64,000 bases of DNA from Crocosphaera sp. (GCA_030066295.1 JASJBX010000055.1:1-64000); one strand, 5' to 3'. Numbered from the stretch's first letter, positions 17,485 through 26,727 are shown. Program-made: numbers and translations. Notes: generated by a model from the letters alone, not told the origin.

Positions 17485-18579
17485 TTACTGAACATTATAC
17501 GGATTATCAATTTTTTGGGGAGGAAAATAAGCGGATTTAATGGGAAAGGGAATTTCAATTCCTTCTACCTGATACCGTTTGTGAAGTTCCTTTAAAAATT
17601 GATGTTTAATGGCTAAATGTTCAAAAAATTCCTGTTCATAAATCCTTAAATAGACGGTTAGGTTGATACTATAATAATCAAATTTATTGTAACGGATGAA
17701 TGGTTCAAAGGTATTTGCTTCCGTAGCGTCTTCTTCTGTAATTTTTTCTTGTAATAAATTATTAGCGACTTCGAGAGTTATCTTTTCAACGGTTTCTAAA
17801 TCACTATTGTAAGCTACATCTAAAGTGACAGGAAAGACCATCATTTTATCAGGTAAACTAAAATTTTTAAAGCTTCCTGAAAGAATTTTTGAGTTAGGAA
17901 TAACTAAGACATTATCGGTTATCTCTTTTAAGACAGTATATTTTAATTCTACATCAATAACATAGCCATTTTCTCCACTTGGTAAACTAATATAGTCCCC
18001 TGGTTTAACCTTTCCTGACATAACAATACTCACCCCAGATATTAAGTTTGCTAAGGGGGTTTGCAACGCTAAACCAAGAGAAACCCCCCCCACTCCCAAT
18101 GCAGTTAATAGAGGGGTTATTTGAATACCAATCGATTGTAATATGATTAAAACACCAAGACTATAAATAACAATTTTGGTGAGTAATTCAAACAAGGAAG
18201 TTAAAGGAGAAATACCTTGTTCATCCGTAGTATAAACTTTGAGCGCACCTACTAACAAACGAGAAATAACAAGGGTTGCTGAAGCTAAAAACGTAGCAAT
18301 GAGAAACTTATTAATAAGACTTTGTATTCCTGGAGGAATAGGATAGATAGATGTAGCAACTGCTATTCCTCCCAAAGAAAACCAAAGAATACTAAACCCT
18401 TGAATAGAATTAATGAGAATTTTATAGTATGGGGATTCGGTTTTGTCAGCAAGTTTTTTAATATTTGTGATCACTCGCTTCTCAAAAAGAACCCCGATAA
18501 TAAAACCACATAAAATGGCAAATAAAGGACTAATTAGTTTTATGACTTCCTGTATAGTAAGATTAAACGAGAAATTCAT
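17485..18579 (-). CDS. MscS-family mechanosensitive channel
   Basis: A 364-residue MscS-like channel. Four hydrophobic segments lie in the first 160 residues. The pore helix is glycine/alanine rich (LLTALGVGGVSLGLALQTPLANLISGVSIVM, about 158-190), followed by the beta domain with KPGDYISLPSGENGYVIDVELKYT and VIPNSKILSG, and a C-terminal alpha/beta domain. It opens on membrane tension to release solutes during osmotic downshock. First gene of the mscS-DUF2079-surE minus-strand run. Confidence 0.92.
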   Translation of the reverse strand: MNFSFNLTIQEVIKLISPLFAILCGFIIGVLFEKRVITNIKKLADKTESPYYKILINSIQGFSILWFSLGGIAVATSIYPIPPGIQSLINKFLIATFLASATLVISRLLVGALKVYTTDEQGISPLTSLFELLTKIVIYSLGVLIILQSIGIQITPLLTALGVGGVSLGLALQTPLANLISGVSIVMSGKVKPGDYISLPSGENGYVIDVELKYTVLKEITDNVLVIPNSKILSGSFKNFSLPDKMMVFPVTLDVAYNSDLETVEKITLEVANNLLQEKITEEDATEANTFEPFIRYNKFDYYSINLTVYLRIYEQEFFEHLAIKHQFLKELHKRYQVEGIEIPFPIKSAYFPPQKIDNPYNVQ

Positions 18580-18722
18580 GATTTTAAATAGTTTAACTTT
18601 CTGAAGATTATAATACCGAATTTATAATAGATCAAGGTAATAGGCCATAGTTATCATTAATCGGTTAAACTTTAGTAAATTATTATCATCAATCACCAAT
18701 AATCTCAATTAATAGCAGGGAA

Positions 18723-19811
18723 TTAACCAATGTTTGGTAATTTTAATGGTTTACGTTCTTCTGTTAGCAAACTAGGTTCTAATTTTGGGGGTAATACTTG
18801 TTTATTTTTACGAAAATGTGAAGGAAATAATCGAGAATATTTAGTGGGATCAGGTAACTGTAAATCAGAATGTTTACTGTTTATTTTTTCGGCTAATTCC
18901 AGATCGAAAACATAACTATCTTCTGTTTCTTGATCAATCAATTCAATGGTACAATTGACGGGATAATAACGATGATTGGTAACGGTAAAAGAAGCATGGG
19001 TTAAAGGATATCCTTTTAGGGTTTCTAGAATTAACTCCCCAATCACAAAATCTTCCTCAATCTCATCAGGAATCACTAAAGTATGATTAAACTGATAAGG
19101 TAGTTTTTTATCCGATAATGGGTAATCAACGGTTAGTAATGTTTCTTCGGTTTCAGGGTGAATCAATTCGTAACGGAGTTGAGCGTTTAACGCAATATCT
19201 CCCTGTATATTAACGGCCTTTATCATTCCCGACAGACTAATTCTTTCCCCCGATTTAATAATAAACTCATCCTGTTCTAAGCTAAGATTAATCAGAGGTT
19301 TAAAGGGTGATGTCTCATAATTAATATTCTTAGACTTATGCTCATTTGTCTTGTTTAATTGGGGTTCAATTTTTTCTCGTAACAGTTTTTCTAATTGATT
19401 TATATATTGTTGTGCTTTATTTTCCTTAGTTGCTTGATCTGGCGATGAATTAGAGAAATTAGGCGATGACGTTTCAGGAGTAGCCGATGAAATATTTAAG
19501 GTAATAGTTTCTGTCCACTTTTCCCCTAAAAACTCCGATAAAACATCTCCTTGACAACGAATATCCCAAGATGTTCCTGATGTTAACTCTGTAAAAGGTA
19601 AAATCATCACTAACCCCTGGGAATTAATCCGACGCTGATGATATTCTGTGTCTTGATCAGGGGAACTAATACGGACATCAACCATTGTATTCAAACGGTT
19701 GGATTTTCCCAAAATACGATATTTTCCAGCTTCTAATTCTAAGCGGGAAGAACTAGCGGGATACCATTTAATATCATCATCTTTTTGGATCAAAAATTCC
19801 CAGGATGTCAT
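18723..19811 (-). CDS. conserved hypothetical protein with beta-sandwich-like repeats
   Basis: A 362-residue soluble protein not matched to a named family. It has a beta-rich N-terminal domain (MTSWEFLIQKDDDIKWYPASSSRLELEAGKYRI..., about 1-105), a low-complexity linker rich in Ser/Thr/Pro (about 106-130), a short helix, then further beta-rich segments (about 175-285) ending with a proline-rich tail. The opening WEFLIQKDGD-type phrase recurs in cyanobacterial hypothetical proteins. It starts 5 nt after the hisS stop and is likely co-transcribed; no functional link is evident. Confidence 0.75.
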   Translation of the reverse strand: MTSWEFLIQKDDDIKWYPASSSRLELEAGKYRILGKSNRLNTMVDVRISSPDQDTEYHQRRINSQGLVMILPFTELTSGTSWDIRCQGDVLSEFLGEKWTETITLNISSATPETSSPNFSNSSPDQATKENKAQQYINQLEKLLREKIEPQLNKTNEHKSKNINYETSPFKPLINLSLEQDEFIIKSGERISLSGMIKAVNIQGDIALNAQLRYELIHPETEETLLTVDYPLSDKKLPYQFNHTLVIPDEIEEDFVIGELILETLKGYPLTHASFTVTNHRYYPVNCTIELIDQETEDSYVFDLELAEKINSKHSDLQLPDPTKYSRLFPSHFRKNKQVLPPKLEPSLLTEERKPLKLPNIG

Positions 19812-19816
19812 CGTTT

Positions 19817-21118
19817 CTATGGTGTGGAGTTGCTCGTTGTTCTTTTATGTCTGTCTAGTTGTTCTTTAAGTTCCCCAACTTGATTAAATAATTCTGCTTG
19901 TGTCATGGCTTGTTGTTCTTTGCTTTGCAACCATTTCAGTTGCACTGTTTTGTTTTCGGCCTCCTCTTCCCCTAAAACAAGACAAGCGATCGCCCCACTG
20001 CGATCGGCCCGTTTGAACTGCTTACCAAACGCACTTCCACTCATGTCTAATTCCACCGTTAAGCCCTCTGCACGCAATTTTTGGGCTAACTTCAACCCTT
20101 GTGCTTCAGCCGCTTCTCCTCGCGAAACTAGGTAGAGATCCGGGGACATGTGGGGGGAAGCTTGTAATTGCTTCAACAGAATAATTAACCGTTCCATCCC
20201 CATGGCCCAACCTACCGCCGGGGTTGGACTTCCCCCTAACTCTTCTACTAACCCGTCATAGCGTCCCCCACCGCATACCGTTGCTTGGGCCCCTAAATCA
20301 TCGGAGATCATTTCAAAAGCGGTATGGGTATAGTAATCTAACCCTCTCACTAAACAAGGATTGATGTTATATTCAATGCCAAGATCCGTTAAGAGTTGTT
20401 GCACTTGATCAAAGTGTTTTTTCGACTCATCTCCCAAATATTCCAAGATACTCGGGGCATTTTGGTTAATTTCTTTGGTACGCTTGGCTTTACTGTCGAG
20501 AATGCGTAAAGGGTTTCGTTCTAAGCGATCTTGAGAGTCGGGATCGAGTTCCTCTTTGTAGGGGAGAAAATAGTTAACTAAGGCCTCTCTATAGTTTTGT
20601 CTATCCTTGCGATCGCCCACAGAATTGATATCTAATTTTAAACGCTGCAAGCCTAACGTTTTTAAGATGTCCGTTGCCAAGGCAATCACTTCTACATCAC
20701 CCCGAGGATCGGCTGTCCCGATTAATTCTAACCCAATCTGATGAAACTGTCGTTGACGACCGGCTTGGGGTCTTTCGTAGCGAAACATCGGACCACAATA
20801 CCAAAGACGTTGTACTCCACCGGCTGCATACAGGTTATTTTGTAGATAAGCACGGACAACTCCCGCAGTCCCTTCTGGACGTAGAGTTAAAGAGCGATCG
20901 CCTCTATCGGTAAAGGTATACATTTCCTTACCGACGACATCCGTTGCTTCTCCTATTCCTCTCTCAAACAAAGAGGTTTGCTCAAAAATAGGGGGACGTA
21001 TTTCATAGTACATGGCACGACTGAGTAGTTGTGTCGCTACTTGCTCTACATATTGCCAGTATCCTATCTCTTCTGGCAGAATATCTCTGGTTCCTGGTAG
21101 TGTTTGAATAGTACCCAT
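19817..21118 (-). CDS. hisS: histidyl-tRNA synthetase
   Basis: A 433-residue class II aminoacyl-tRNA synthetase. Motif 2 lies in the stretch [23 protein letters not shown], and the histidine-A and B signatures are present as [14 protein letters not shown] and the GGRYDGL segment. Motif 3 is [12 protein letters not shown]. The C-terminal anticodon-binding domain runs from about 330. Charges tRNA-His in the cytoplasm. Start ATG 21118 follows a run with no competing in-frame ATG; the neighbouring downstream gene is 5 nt away. Confidence 0.97.
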   Translation of the reverse strand: MGTIQTLPGTRDILPEEIGYWQYVEQVATQLLSRAMYYEIRPPIFEQTSLFERGIGEATDVVGKEMYTFTDRGDRSLTLRPEGTAGVVRAYLQNNLYAAGGVQRLWYCGPMFRYERPQAGRQRQFHQIGLELIGTADPRGDVEVIALATDILKTLGLQRLKLDINSVGDRKDRQNYREALVNYFLPYKEELDPDSQDRLERNPLRILDSKAKRTKEINQNAPSILEYLGDESKKHFDQVQQLLTDLGIEYNINPCLVRGLDYYTHTAFEMISDDLGAQATVCGGGRYDGLVEELGGSPTPAVGWAMGMERLIILLKQLQASPHMSPDLYLVSRGEAAEAQGLKLAQKLRAEGLTVELDMSGSAFGKQFKRADRSGAIACLVLGEEEAENKTVQLKWLQSKEQQAMTQAELFNQVGELKEQLDRHKRTTSNSTP

Positions 21119-21176
21119 TGGGGTCAGTTTCGCCTAAAAATTTCCTACGCTAGATGATACCGTGTTTTTATCCAGT

Positions 21177-21200
21177 TTGACGGATAACGTTATCCGTCAA
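21177..21200. promoter_or_regulatory. perfect 24-bp palindrome, candidate operator
   Basis: The half-site TTGACGGATAAC is exactly mirrored as GTTATCCGTCAA with no spacer. It lies 52 nt before the orphan ribbon-helix-helix gene (start 21252) and 59 nt upstream of hisS on the other strand. A related ATATCCGATAA follows at about 21227-21237. RHH antitoxins bind such palindromes and repress their own promoters, so autoregulation is the likeliest role. Confidence 0.6.
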
Positions 21201-21251
21201 CGAGGACATAGTTAGAATAGGGTATAAATATCCGATAAAATTATCATACCA

Positions 21252-21488
21252 ATGAAAAAACAAAAGATTGCCATAACTCTAGACGAAAGTTTAATAGGCT
21301 TTTTAGATAAGATGGCTAAAGGAAATCGTAGTCAATATCTCAATCATCTTCTTACACAGCATCGAAATAAAGTTACAGAAGAGCAGTTAATTGCCTCTTT
21401 ATCCGAAGACAGCCAAGATCCTCAATATCAGCAAGAAATACAGGAGTGGGATGGAGTGGTAGGAGATGGCATTAATGAAGAAGAATAA
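21252..21488 (+). CDS. ribbon-helix-helix antitoxin (MazE-like), orphan
   Basis: A 78-residue protein with an RHH DNA-binding N terminus (KKQKIAITLDESLIGFLDKMAKGNRSQYLNHLL, about 2-35) and an acidic C-terminal tail (DPQYQQEIQEWDGVVGDGINEEE) like MazE-type antitoxins that neutralise MazF toxins. No toxin gene follows: the next gene, 11 nt away, is on the opposite strand. The perfect palindrome at 21177-21200 is upstream. Inference: the toxin was lost when the adjoining Shedu block arrived, or the protein now works only as a repressor. Confidence 0.75.
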   Translation: MKKQKIAITLDESLIGFLDKMAKGNRSQYLNHLLTQHRNKVTEEQLIASLSEDSQDPQYQQEIQEWDGVVGDGINEEE

Positions 21489-21499
21489 ATTAACCTATA

Positions 21500-22189
21500 C
21501 TACTCAATATCTTCTAATTGCGTTGTTAATAAATTTATTTTTAGTTTTTGTAACCAAGGTAACTTATAATTAATTTGTCCAGCATCTTTAATTTTATTAA
21601 TTAGTGAATCGTATGTTCTAATTTTCAGATTAGGATTATTTCGATTATGTCTCCGTTTTAAATTTCTTTTTTGCTCATTATTTTTAAACTCTTTTGCTCT
21701 TCCAATCAGTAATATTCCTTTAGGTTCTGTAAATGAATCGATGCCATACACATCCCTAATCGCTCCTTGATTGATAGTACAGTAATCAATATATCTAGTA
21801 AGTTGATTAACTCCTCTATTCGCTGCATTACTATATCTAAAATCTCCATTTTTATCCTCAAGCCAAATCTTTTCATTTGCTCCTTTCAATTCCAATACCC
21901 ACCAAGTTACGCCGTCTGAATTATCTCCTGCAAATAAATAATCTGGTTTTAAGCCCTTATTCTGTCCAACACGAGGTTTAATCAATTGTTGAGGCAGAAT
22001 CCAAGCACCATGATGTCCTGTCCAAAAAAAAACAGAAATAAATGCTAATATCGAAAGGTTTTCTTGCAAAAAATTATTAATTTTTGTCTCATCCGAATTT
22101 TTAATTATTAGTGATAAAAACTCACCTACTTGCTGTGATGTTATGTCATATGGATCAACTCTAAATTCATCAGGCGGATAAATGCTCAT
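21500..22189 (-). CDS. Shedu-type immune nuclease (DUF4263)
   Basis: A 229-residue protein resembling the SduA C-terminal nuclease domain (DUF4263). The helix INNFLQENLSILAF matches the FLEENP-like lead-in. GLKPDYLFAGD (D83) followed by WWVLELKG (E100, K102) makes the PD-(D/E)XK core; GVNQLTRYIDYC is the usual Q-L-x-x-Y helix and PKGILLIGRAKEF the following strand. Shedu is a single-gene anti-phage nuclease. This is a compact version with only about 75 residues before the core. It lies between an orphan antitoxin and the nurA-herA block. Confidence 0.8.
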   Translation of the reverse strand: MSIYPPDEFRVDPYDITSQQVGEFLSLIIKNSDETKINNFLQENLSILAFISVFFWTGHHGAWILPQQLIKPRVGQNKGLKPDYLFAGDNSDGVTWWVLELKGANEKIWLEDKNGDFRYSNAANRGVNQLTRYIDYCTINQGAIRDVYGIDSFTEPKGILLIGRAKEFKNNEQKRNLKRRHNRNNPNLKIRTYDSLINKIKDAGQINYKLPWLQKLKINLLTTQLEDIE

Positions 22190-22247
22190 AAATCGTTATT
22201 TAGTCAAACAAGTGGCTTTTATGTTTCGTTTGGAATCATTTGGACTA

Positions 22248-22367
22248 TTATACAAAAGGATTATAGTAGATAACATTACACCGCATAATATCTTTAGTAT
22301 TCCGTGTTACTAGGGTAAAATTATGAGATTTTGCTGTAGCTGCAACCAGTCCATCTACAGTAGAAAG
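22248..22367 (-). pseudogene. C-terminal remnant of a VapC-type PIN-domain toxin
   Basis: The minus-strand frame from the stop at 22248 reads TVDGLVAATAKSHNFTLVTR then NTKDI. This is the well-known C-terminal PIN motif (D-G-x-I-A-A-T-A...T-x-V-T-R-N-x-x-D) of VapC ribonucleases. About 39 codons survive; an in-frame stop lies at 22368-22370 and no N-terminal half or VapB is present. It is a toxin remnant in the gap between Shedu and nurA. Confidence 0.75.
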
Positions 22368-22446
22368 TTAAGTTCCGTAAAGATACCCTATGTTAAACAT
22401 CTCTATGTATTTTAAACTAACGAATGAGATAAACAGATAAATAAAG

Positions 22447-23517
22447 ATGTCTGAAAATATTGAAGGTATTTTTGATTCTGCACTGCAAAATCAACGTTCA
22501 GTCCCAGAAACTTTCTTTTTAGATTTGTCTGCCGACAAAACCATCGCTCAAAATCTTCATCAATCAGATGAAGCGGTGAAGCGTCGGATACGACAATTCA
22601 TGGAGTCTACTAATAGTCCAACTCAGTTTTTATTTAATTTTCAGACCTACGGAAATGATTATGATGAAAAAGTAGCATCAGATTTAGTCAATGGAAGAAT
22701 TGCTGCAATTGACTCAACTGATGTTCTACCAATTACTGATTTAATGAATACGTCTTTTTATGCAGTTGGAGTTGGGTGTATAACCAGTCGCATTCGTCAT
22801 AGTCCAGAGTTTGTCTTTACTACTACTCATACTAGCTATACAAAACCTAATGAAATAGCAGATAATGATGAAAATCTGTTTAGTTTGTGTGATGAATTAG
22901 ATAATATTCGTCAAACTAAAGGTTCTTGGGCAACTACATTTCGAGAATATCAAGAACGAGAAGTTGCTATTGCTTGTGAATCACAAACTGTTCTGTTAGA
23001 CGGCCCCATATTTACCCAAAACTTGATTACACAACATTCAGGTCGAGAACTTTATTCTAGGATGATGGAAACAGGTAAAAGATTCATAGGTGTTATCAAA
23101 GACTTGGGTAGTTCATGGGCAATTAGTAGATGGACAGCGATGAGCTTAGAGCGAGAAGAGGGGTTCGTCCTGTGTCCTATTCAAGAGCAATATCAGCGAA
23201 GATTTGGAGACATTAGAAGTATTCACAATTGGATTGGAGGATTATCTGGACAATATGTCAGGGTAGTTTATCGTCCTGCTGAAAAAGCTTTCGCTTTTGA
23301 GTGTGCTTTAGAGGATTTACCATACGCAGTTAGTCTATTGCGACAAGATGCAAGTCCAACCATAAATCATGAAATTCCTTTATTGTTAGAAACTGTTGAT
23401 TCTCATCTTAGAGGAAGTAATAATTCTCAAGCTATACAGCATTCTTTTTATACAGAAATTCAACGTAATAACTACCGCATGGGCGTAGATATTACCAATG
23501 AACGTAACTATCGTTAA
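22447..23517 (+). CDS. nurA: NurA-family nuclease
   Basis: A 356-residue protein with NurA-domain features: an early strand AAIDSTDVLP with the metal-binding Asp (D89), a mid strand TVLLDGPIFTQ (D185), and RFIGVIKDLGSSWA (K218) after it. NurA is an RNase-H-fold 5'-3' exonuclease/endonuclease that works with the HerA hexameric translocase in archaeal DNA end resection. In bacteria, HerA-nuclease pairs often belong to anti-phage systems. It precedes the HerA-type gene by 15 nt, so the two are very likely one operon and complex. Family call is by motifs and partner. Confidence 0.8.
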   Translation: MSENIEGIFDSALQNQRSVPETFFLDLSADKTIAQNLHQSDEAVKRRIRQFMESTNSPTQFLFNFQTYGNDYDEKVASDLVNGRIAAIDSTDVLPITDLMNTSFYAVGVGCITSRIRHSPEFVFTTTHTSYTKPNEIADNDENLFSLCDELDNIRQTKGSWATTFREYQEREVAIACESQTVLLDGPIFTQNLITQHSGRELYSRMMETGKRFIGVIKDLGSSWAISRWTAMSLEREEGFVLCPIQEQYQRRFGDIRSIHNWIGGLSGQYVRVVYRPAEKAFAFECALEDLPYAVSLLRQDASPTINHEIPLLLETVDSHLRGSNNSQAIQHSFYTEIQRNNYRMGVDITNERNYR

Positions 23518-23532
23518 TAAGGTTAACCACTA

Positions 23533-25323
23533 ATGCCATTAATTCAAATTCCTGATACTGTCAACTCTGATTTAAGTTTAATTTGTGGCTATACTTTTAA
23601 TGAACCAGAATTATCAGCTAATGACTTTGTTATTGTCGAAGACTCTGCCAGTTCTAGAAAATATTTTGGTCAGATTGTTGCGCCCCAAGCTAATTTAAAC
23701 CGTTCCGCATTAGGCCCACAAGATAATGCCACCATTAACGCTTTTGAGCAACTTGAACAGAAAAATTATTCTCGTGAGGTTGTAGTTCGAGAGGTTTATT
23801 TTTATCAAATTAGTCTCGTTAAAGATATCACTAAAAAACCACCTAGTAGTGTTCGTCGTCGTCCTCAAATTGGTTCGATTGCTCGCCTTGCGACTGAATC
23901 AGAGATTGTCCTATATTTAAACTTACCTCCTGTTGATGAAAATTATCGAATCGGACAAATTATTGATAGTGATATCGGTATTTATATCAATCAAAGAACA
24001 CTTTTTTATCAAAGTTTAATTGCAGGAGCAACAGGAAGTGGAAAAACAAATTCTTGTGCTAATTATATCTGTGCGGCTTTAGAAATGGGTTTTTCAGTTA
24101 TTATTTATGACCATAAACCTGACTATCAACATATTGATCAACCAAATAATGATGTACAGAAAATTTTAAATGATAATGGTCAAGTAGAAAAAAATACAAA
24201 CTGGGTGAGAGCAATAGACGCTGATTTTTACTATTTAGGAGAGGACTCTACAGCTTTTCAAGGGACTGAAATTGCTATTCCGGCTTCTGAATTTGACCCG
24301 TCCGTACTCGCAGCAGTCATGTATTATCCCCCCAATGAAAACAATCAACGTGAAGAATTTGAGACGTTATTAGAGGAGTTTGATGACGAGCAGCAAGCAG
24401 CACATAATGGTGATGGTTCTGCAATTTGGACATTAAGAGACTTTTTTCAATGGGTTACTAGCAACCAAGATCCTTGGCAACCTCCTAACCATGCACGAGA
24501 AAGACTCGGAGGAAGACAAGCTCAAACCTATAGAACGATGGTATCCAAGATGCTTCGTAGAAATCGTCGTCCAGCTTGGGTTGATGGGGGATTACCAATT
24601 AGTCCAAGAGGAAATACTAATGGAAACAGAGGCAGAAGACAGAGTCCGAGTGCTGCTGTATTTAGTCAAAATCAAGCTCCTCAACAACCACAGTGGTTTG
24701 ACCCTGCTGAGTTATTACAACCAGGGAAAGCTTTAGTGATCCGCGTAGGACAAGCTGGTGGAGGTCGTGACTATGGACTGTTTTTAAATTATATGCTGAA
24801 GCGAGTCTATGAACTCAAGGATTCACGTCAAATTAAGTTTCCCATATTACACCATATTGATGAAGCGCAAGACTTGTTTAATGGTAGTAAACAGTTTGCT
24901 GCTGCTATGGGAAATGTGTTAAGTGAAGGTATTCGTAAAGGACGAAGTAAACAAATTGCTTTTACTATCGCCGTTCAGAGTGCTGCTCAAATACCTGATG
25001 ATATTTTGAATAACTTAAACAGCCGTATTATTCACCGCCACAACCGCGCTAGTGAAGCACAAAGAGCATTAGAGAAAGCCTCAGATGCTCAAATTTCCAT
25101 GACTAAAAATTTTGGCCCAGGTGAGGCCTTGGTTGATCTATTTGGTGCTTCCGCCGTTATCAATGCCAGAATGCGCTTATCCCCCTTCCAGCTTACAACT
25201 GAAGAGTTATTACAAGAGTCCGAACAAAAACAAAACGGAGGAAGTTCTCAAACGAGGGAAATTGTGCCAGAACCAGAAGAACAGTTACAATCATTGGAAC
25301 ATGAAGATGATTTCCAATTTTAA
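23533..25323 (+). CDS. herA: HerA-like ATP-driven DNA translocase
   Basis: A 596-residue FtsK/HerA-superfamily ATPase. The N-terminal beta-barrel (HAS-barrel, about 1-110) is followed by Walker A GATGSGKT (165-172) and a strand VIIYDHKPDYQH typical of HerA; Walker B is ILHHIDEAQD (DE at 443-444). Then come the sensor-like FTIAVQSAAQIP and the terminal NSRIIHRH segment. An insertion (about 270-390), rich in Gln, Arg and Asn with low-complexity parts, enlarges the middle. It would form a ring that pumps DNA to the NurA nuclease. The C-terminal tail (about 570-596) is Glu-rich. Confidence 0.88.
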   Translation: MPLIQIPDTVNSDLSLICGYTFNEPELSANDFVIVEDSASSRKYFGQIVAPQANLNRSALGPQDNATINAFEQLEQKNYSREVVVREVYFYQISLVKDITKKPPSSVRRRPQIGSIARLATESEIVLYLNLPPVDENYRIGQIIDSDIGIYINQRTLFYQSLIAGATGSGKTNSCANYICAALEMGFSVIIYDHKPDYQHIDQPNNDVQKILNDNGQVEKNTNWVRAIDADFYYLGEDSTAFQGTEIAIPASEFDPSVLAAVMYYPPNENNQREEFETLLEEFDDEQQAAHNGDGSAIWTLRDFFQWVTSNQDPWQPPNHARERLGGRQAQTYRTMVSKMLRRNRRPAWVDGGLPISPRGNTNGNRGRRQSPSAAVFSQNQAPQQPQWFDPAELLQPGKALVIRVGQAGGGRDYGLFLNYMLKRVYELKDSRQIKFPILHHIDEAQDLFNGSKQFAAAMGNVLSEGIRKGRSKQIAFTIAVQSAAQIPDDILNNLNSRIIHRHNRASEAQRALEKASDAQISMTKNFGPGEALVDLFGASAVINARMRLSPFQLTTEELLQESEQKQNGGSSQTREIVPEPEEQLQSLEHEDDFQF

Positions 25324-25456
25324 TTACAGGGCAAGTCTTAAGTCTTTTTGACAGATAAATGTCGTCTGTGTTTAATACTTGATAAATTACCAAAAATTAT
25401 TGGTCGCATCTTTTTTCGTCCGAATTTCATTGTTAGTAATCAAGAAAAATCATTTA

Positions 25457-26725
25457 ATGAAAGAATCTACCTCGAAACAGGAATTCGCTATTATTCCCAC
25501 AGTAGTAAGTGGTAGTCAAGAAACTGCCATTATTCAATTTTTGAAAACAGCCAATCAATTACTTGAACAGAGTCAAACATTAGCAGAAACTCAAGAGGTT
25601 TGGCAAACAGTCAATGCACTAGAAGCTTTGTCTAAAAAATTTCGATTAAATAAAGAGGTTCAACTTGATGCTACTGAGTTAAGGATTCGCATTGAACGGA
25701 GATTAGGAGAATTTTTGACTCAAAACCATGATAATAATGAAGTAAGAAATAGCCAAGATAATCAAAAATCAGCTATATTTAATGATAATGGAAACAGTTA
25801 CCAAATATTATCATCAAACCATAATTTTAGTAAACATGAGTTATCGAAATTTCAGCAACTAGCTAAAACTCCACAGAAAGTGTTTGAAGCTATTGTTACT
25901 GATTTAAGAATTGAAGCAACTATTAATCGGCAAACAGCTTTATCTACTCTTGGAATTTTACGCGCTATTCGGAATGAGCAAAAGAAAGATAATAAACCAT
26001 TATTTAGTCCTATCATAAAACCATCTGATAATTGGAATTTTAGTTCTATTCGATATAAAAAGATTGATAATAATTCAGGAAAAAATAGAGGCTATATTCC
26101 AGGTGAAATTTATGCTAATTGTTTCTGGTACTATGTTAAGCCTAATAACTTAGTAGTAGCACCTATGGCCGGATCTGGTCAGATTTGGCGCATATATGAA
26201 GTTCGTCAAGAATGGATGGGTCAACACATTTATGATTTTGAATTAAAAATGTTTGATTTAACTCCACGTGGAAAATATCAGCATTTAATTAAGCAACATG
26301 ATCTGTTAAAAAATTTTCCAATTCCTAATCCAGATTATATCATTATGGACATTCCTTACTATGGAATGGCTAATCAACAGTATTCAGATAAATCTGAGGA
26401 TTTGGCTAACATGAGTTTAGATGAATGGAAAGAATCTCTAGCTATTATTGCCAAAAATTGCGCTAATGTACAAAAAGCTCAAAAACTTTGTACTGTTATT
26501 TCTCCAAATTATCGAGACGTTGTAACAGGTCAGATTTTTATGGTGACAGATATGATTCGTGCGTTATGGGAATCTTTCGGTTATCAATTATATGATAAAG
26601 CTTATTCAAGTCGTCGAATTCAGCAGAATCAAACACCATCAATGGCTAGAATGAATAATAAAGCTAAAGCTAATCGTATTATGCTTACTGATATTACTGA
26701 GATTCTAACATTTCAGAAACTTTAA
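25457..26725 (+). CDS. DNA-methyltransferase-like protein, HerA-NurA associated
   Basis: About 422 residues from ATG 25457; an upstream open extension to 25379 has no good initiation context. The N-terminal part (about 40-105) ends IRIERRLGEFL, the helix shared by many phage/plasmid ParB- and methylase-linked proteins. The C-terminal part is an amino-methyltransferase fold. SAM motif I reads VVAPMAGSG (235-241), with Ala in the usual Asp position, followed by a DLTPRG strand; the catalytic motif IV reads MDIPYYG (D298-I-P-Y301), an atypical DPPY. Expected product is methyl-adenine or methyl-cytosine, possibly self-marking, but activity is uncertain because of the motif I change. It is 133 nt after herA. 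Confidence 0.7.
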   Translation: MKESTSKQEFAIIPTVVSGSQETAIIQFLKTANQLLEQSQTLAETQEVWQTVNALEALSKKFRLNKEVQLDATELRIRIERRLGEFLTQNHDNNEVRNSQDNQKSAIFNDNGNSYQILSSNHNFSKHELSKFQQLAKTPQKVFEAIVTDLRIEATINRQTALSTLGILRAIRNEQKKDNKPLFSPIIKPSDNWNFSSIRYKKIDNNSGKNRGYIPGEIYANCFWYYVKPNNLVVAPMAGSGQIWRIYEVRQEWMGQHIYDFELKMFDLTPRGKYQHLIKQHDLLKNFPIPNPDYIIMDIPYYGMANQQYSDKSEDLANMSLDEWKESLAIIAKNCANVQKAQKLCTVISPNYRDVVTGQIFMVTDMIRALWESFGYQLYDKAYSSRRIQQNQTPSMARMNNKAKANRIMLTDITEILTFQKL

Positions 26726-26727
26726 GG

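Noticed and set aside
25379-25456. Earlier start for the methyltransferase (26 extra residues)
   Set aside because: The residues are hydrophobic and atypical and the ATG at 25457 opens the familiar domain.
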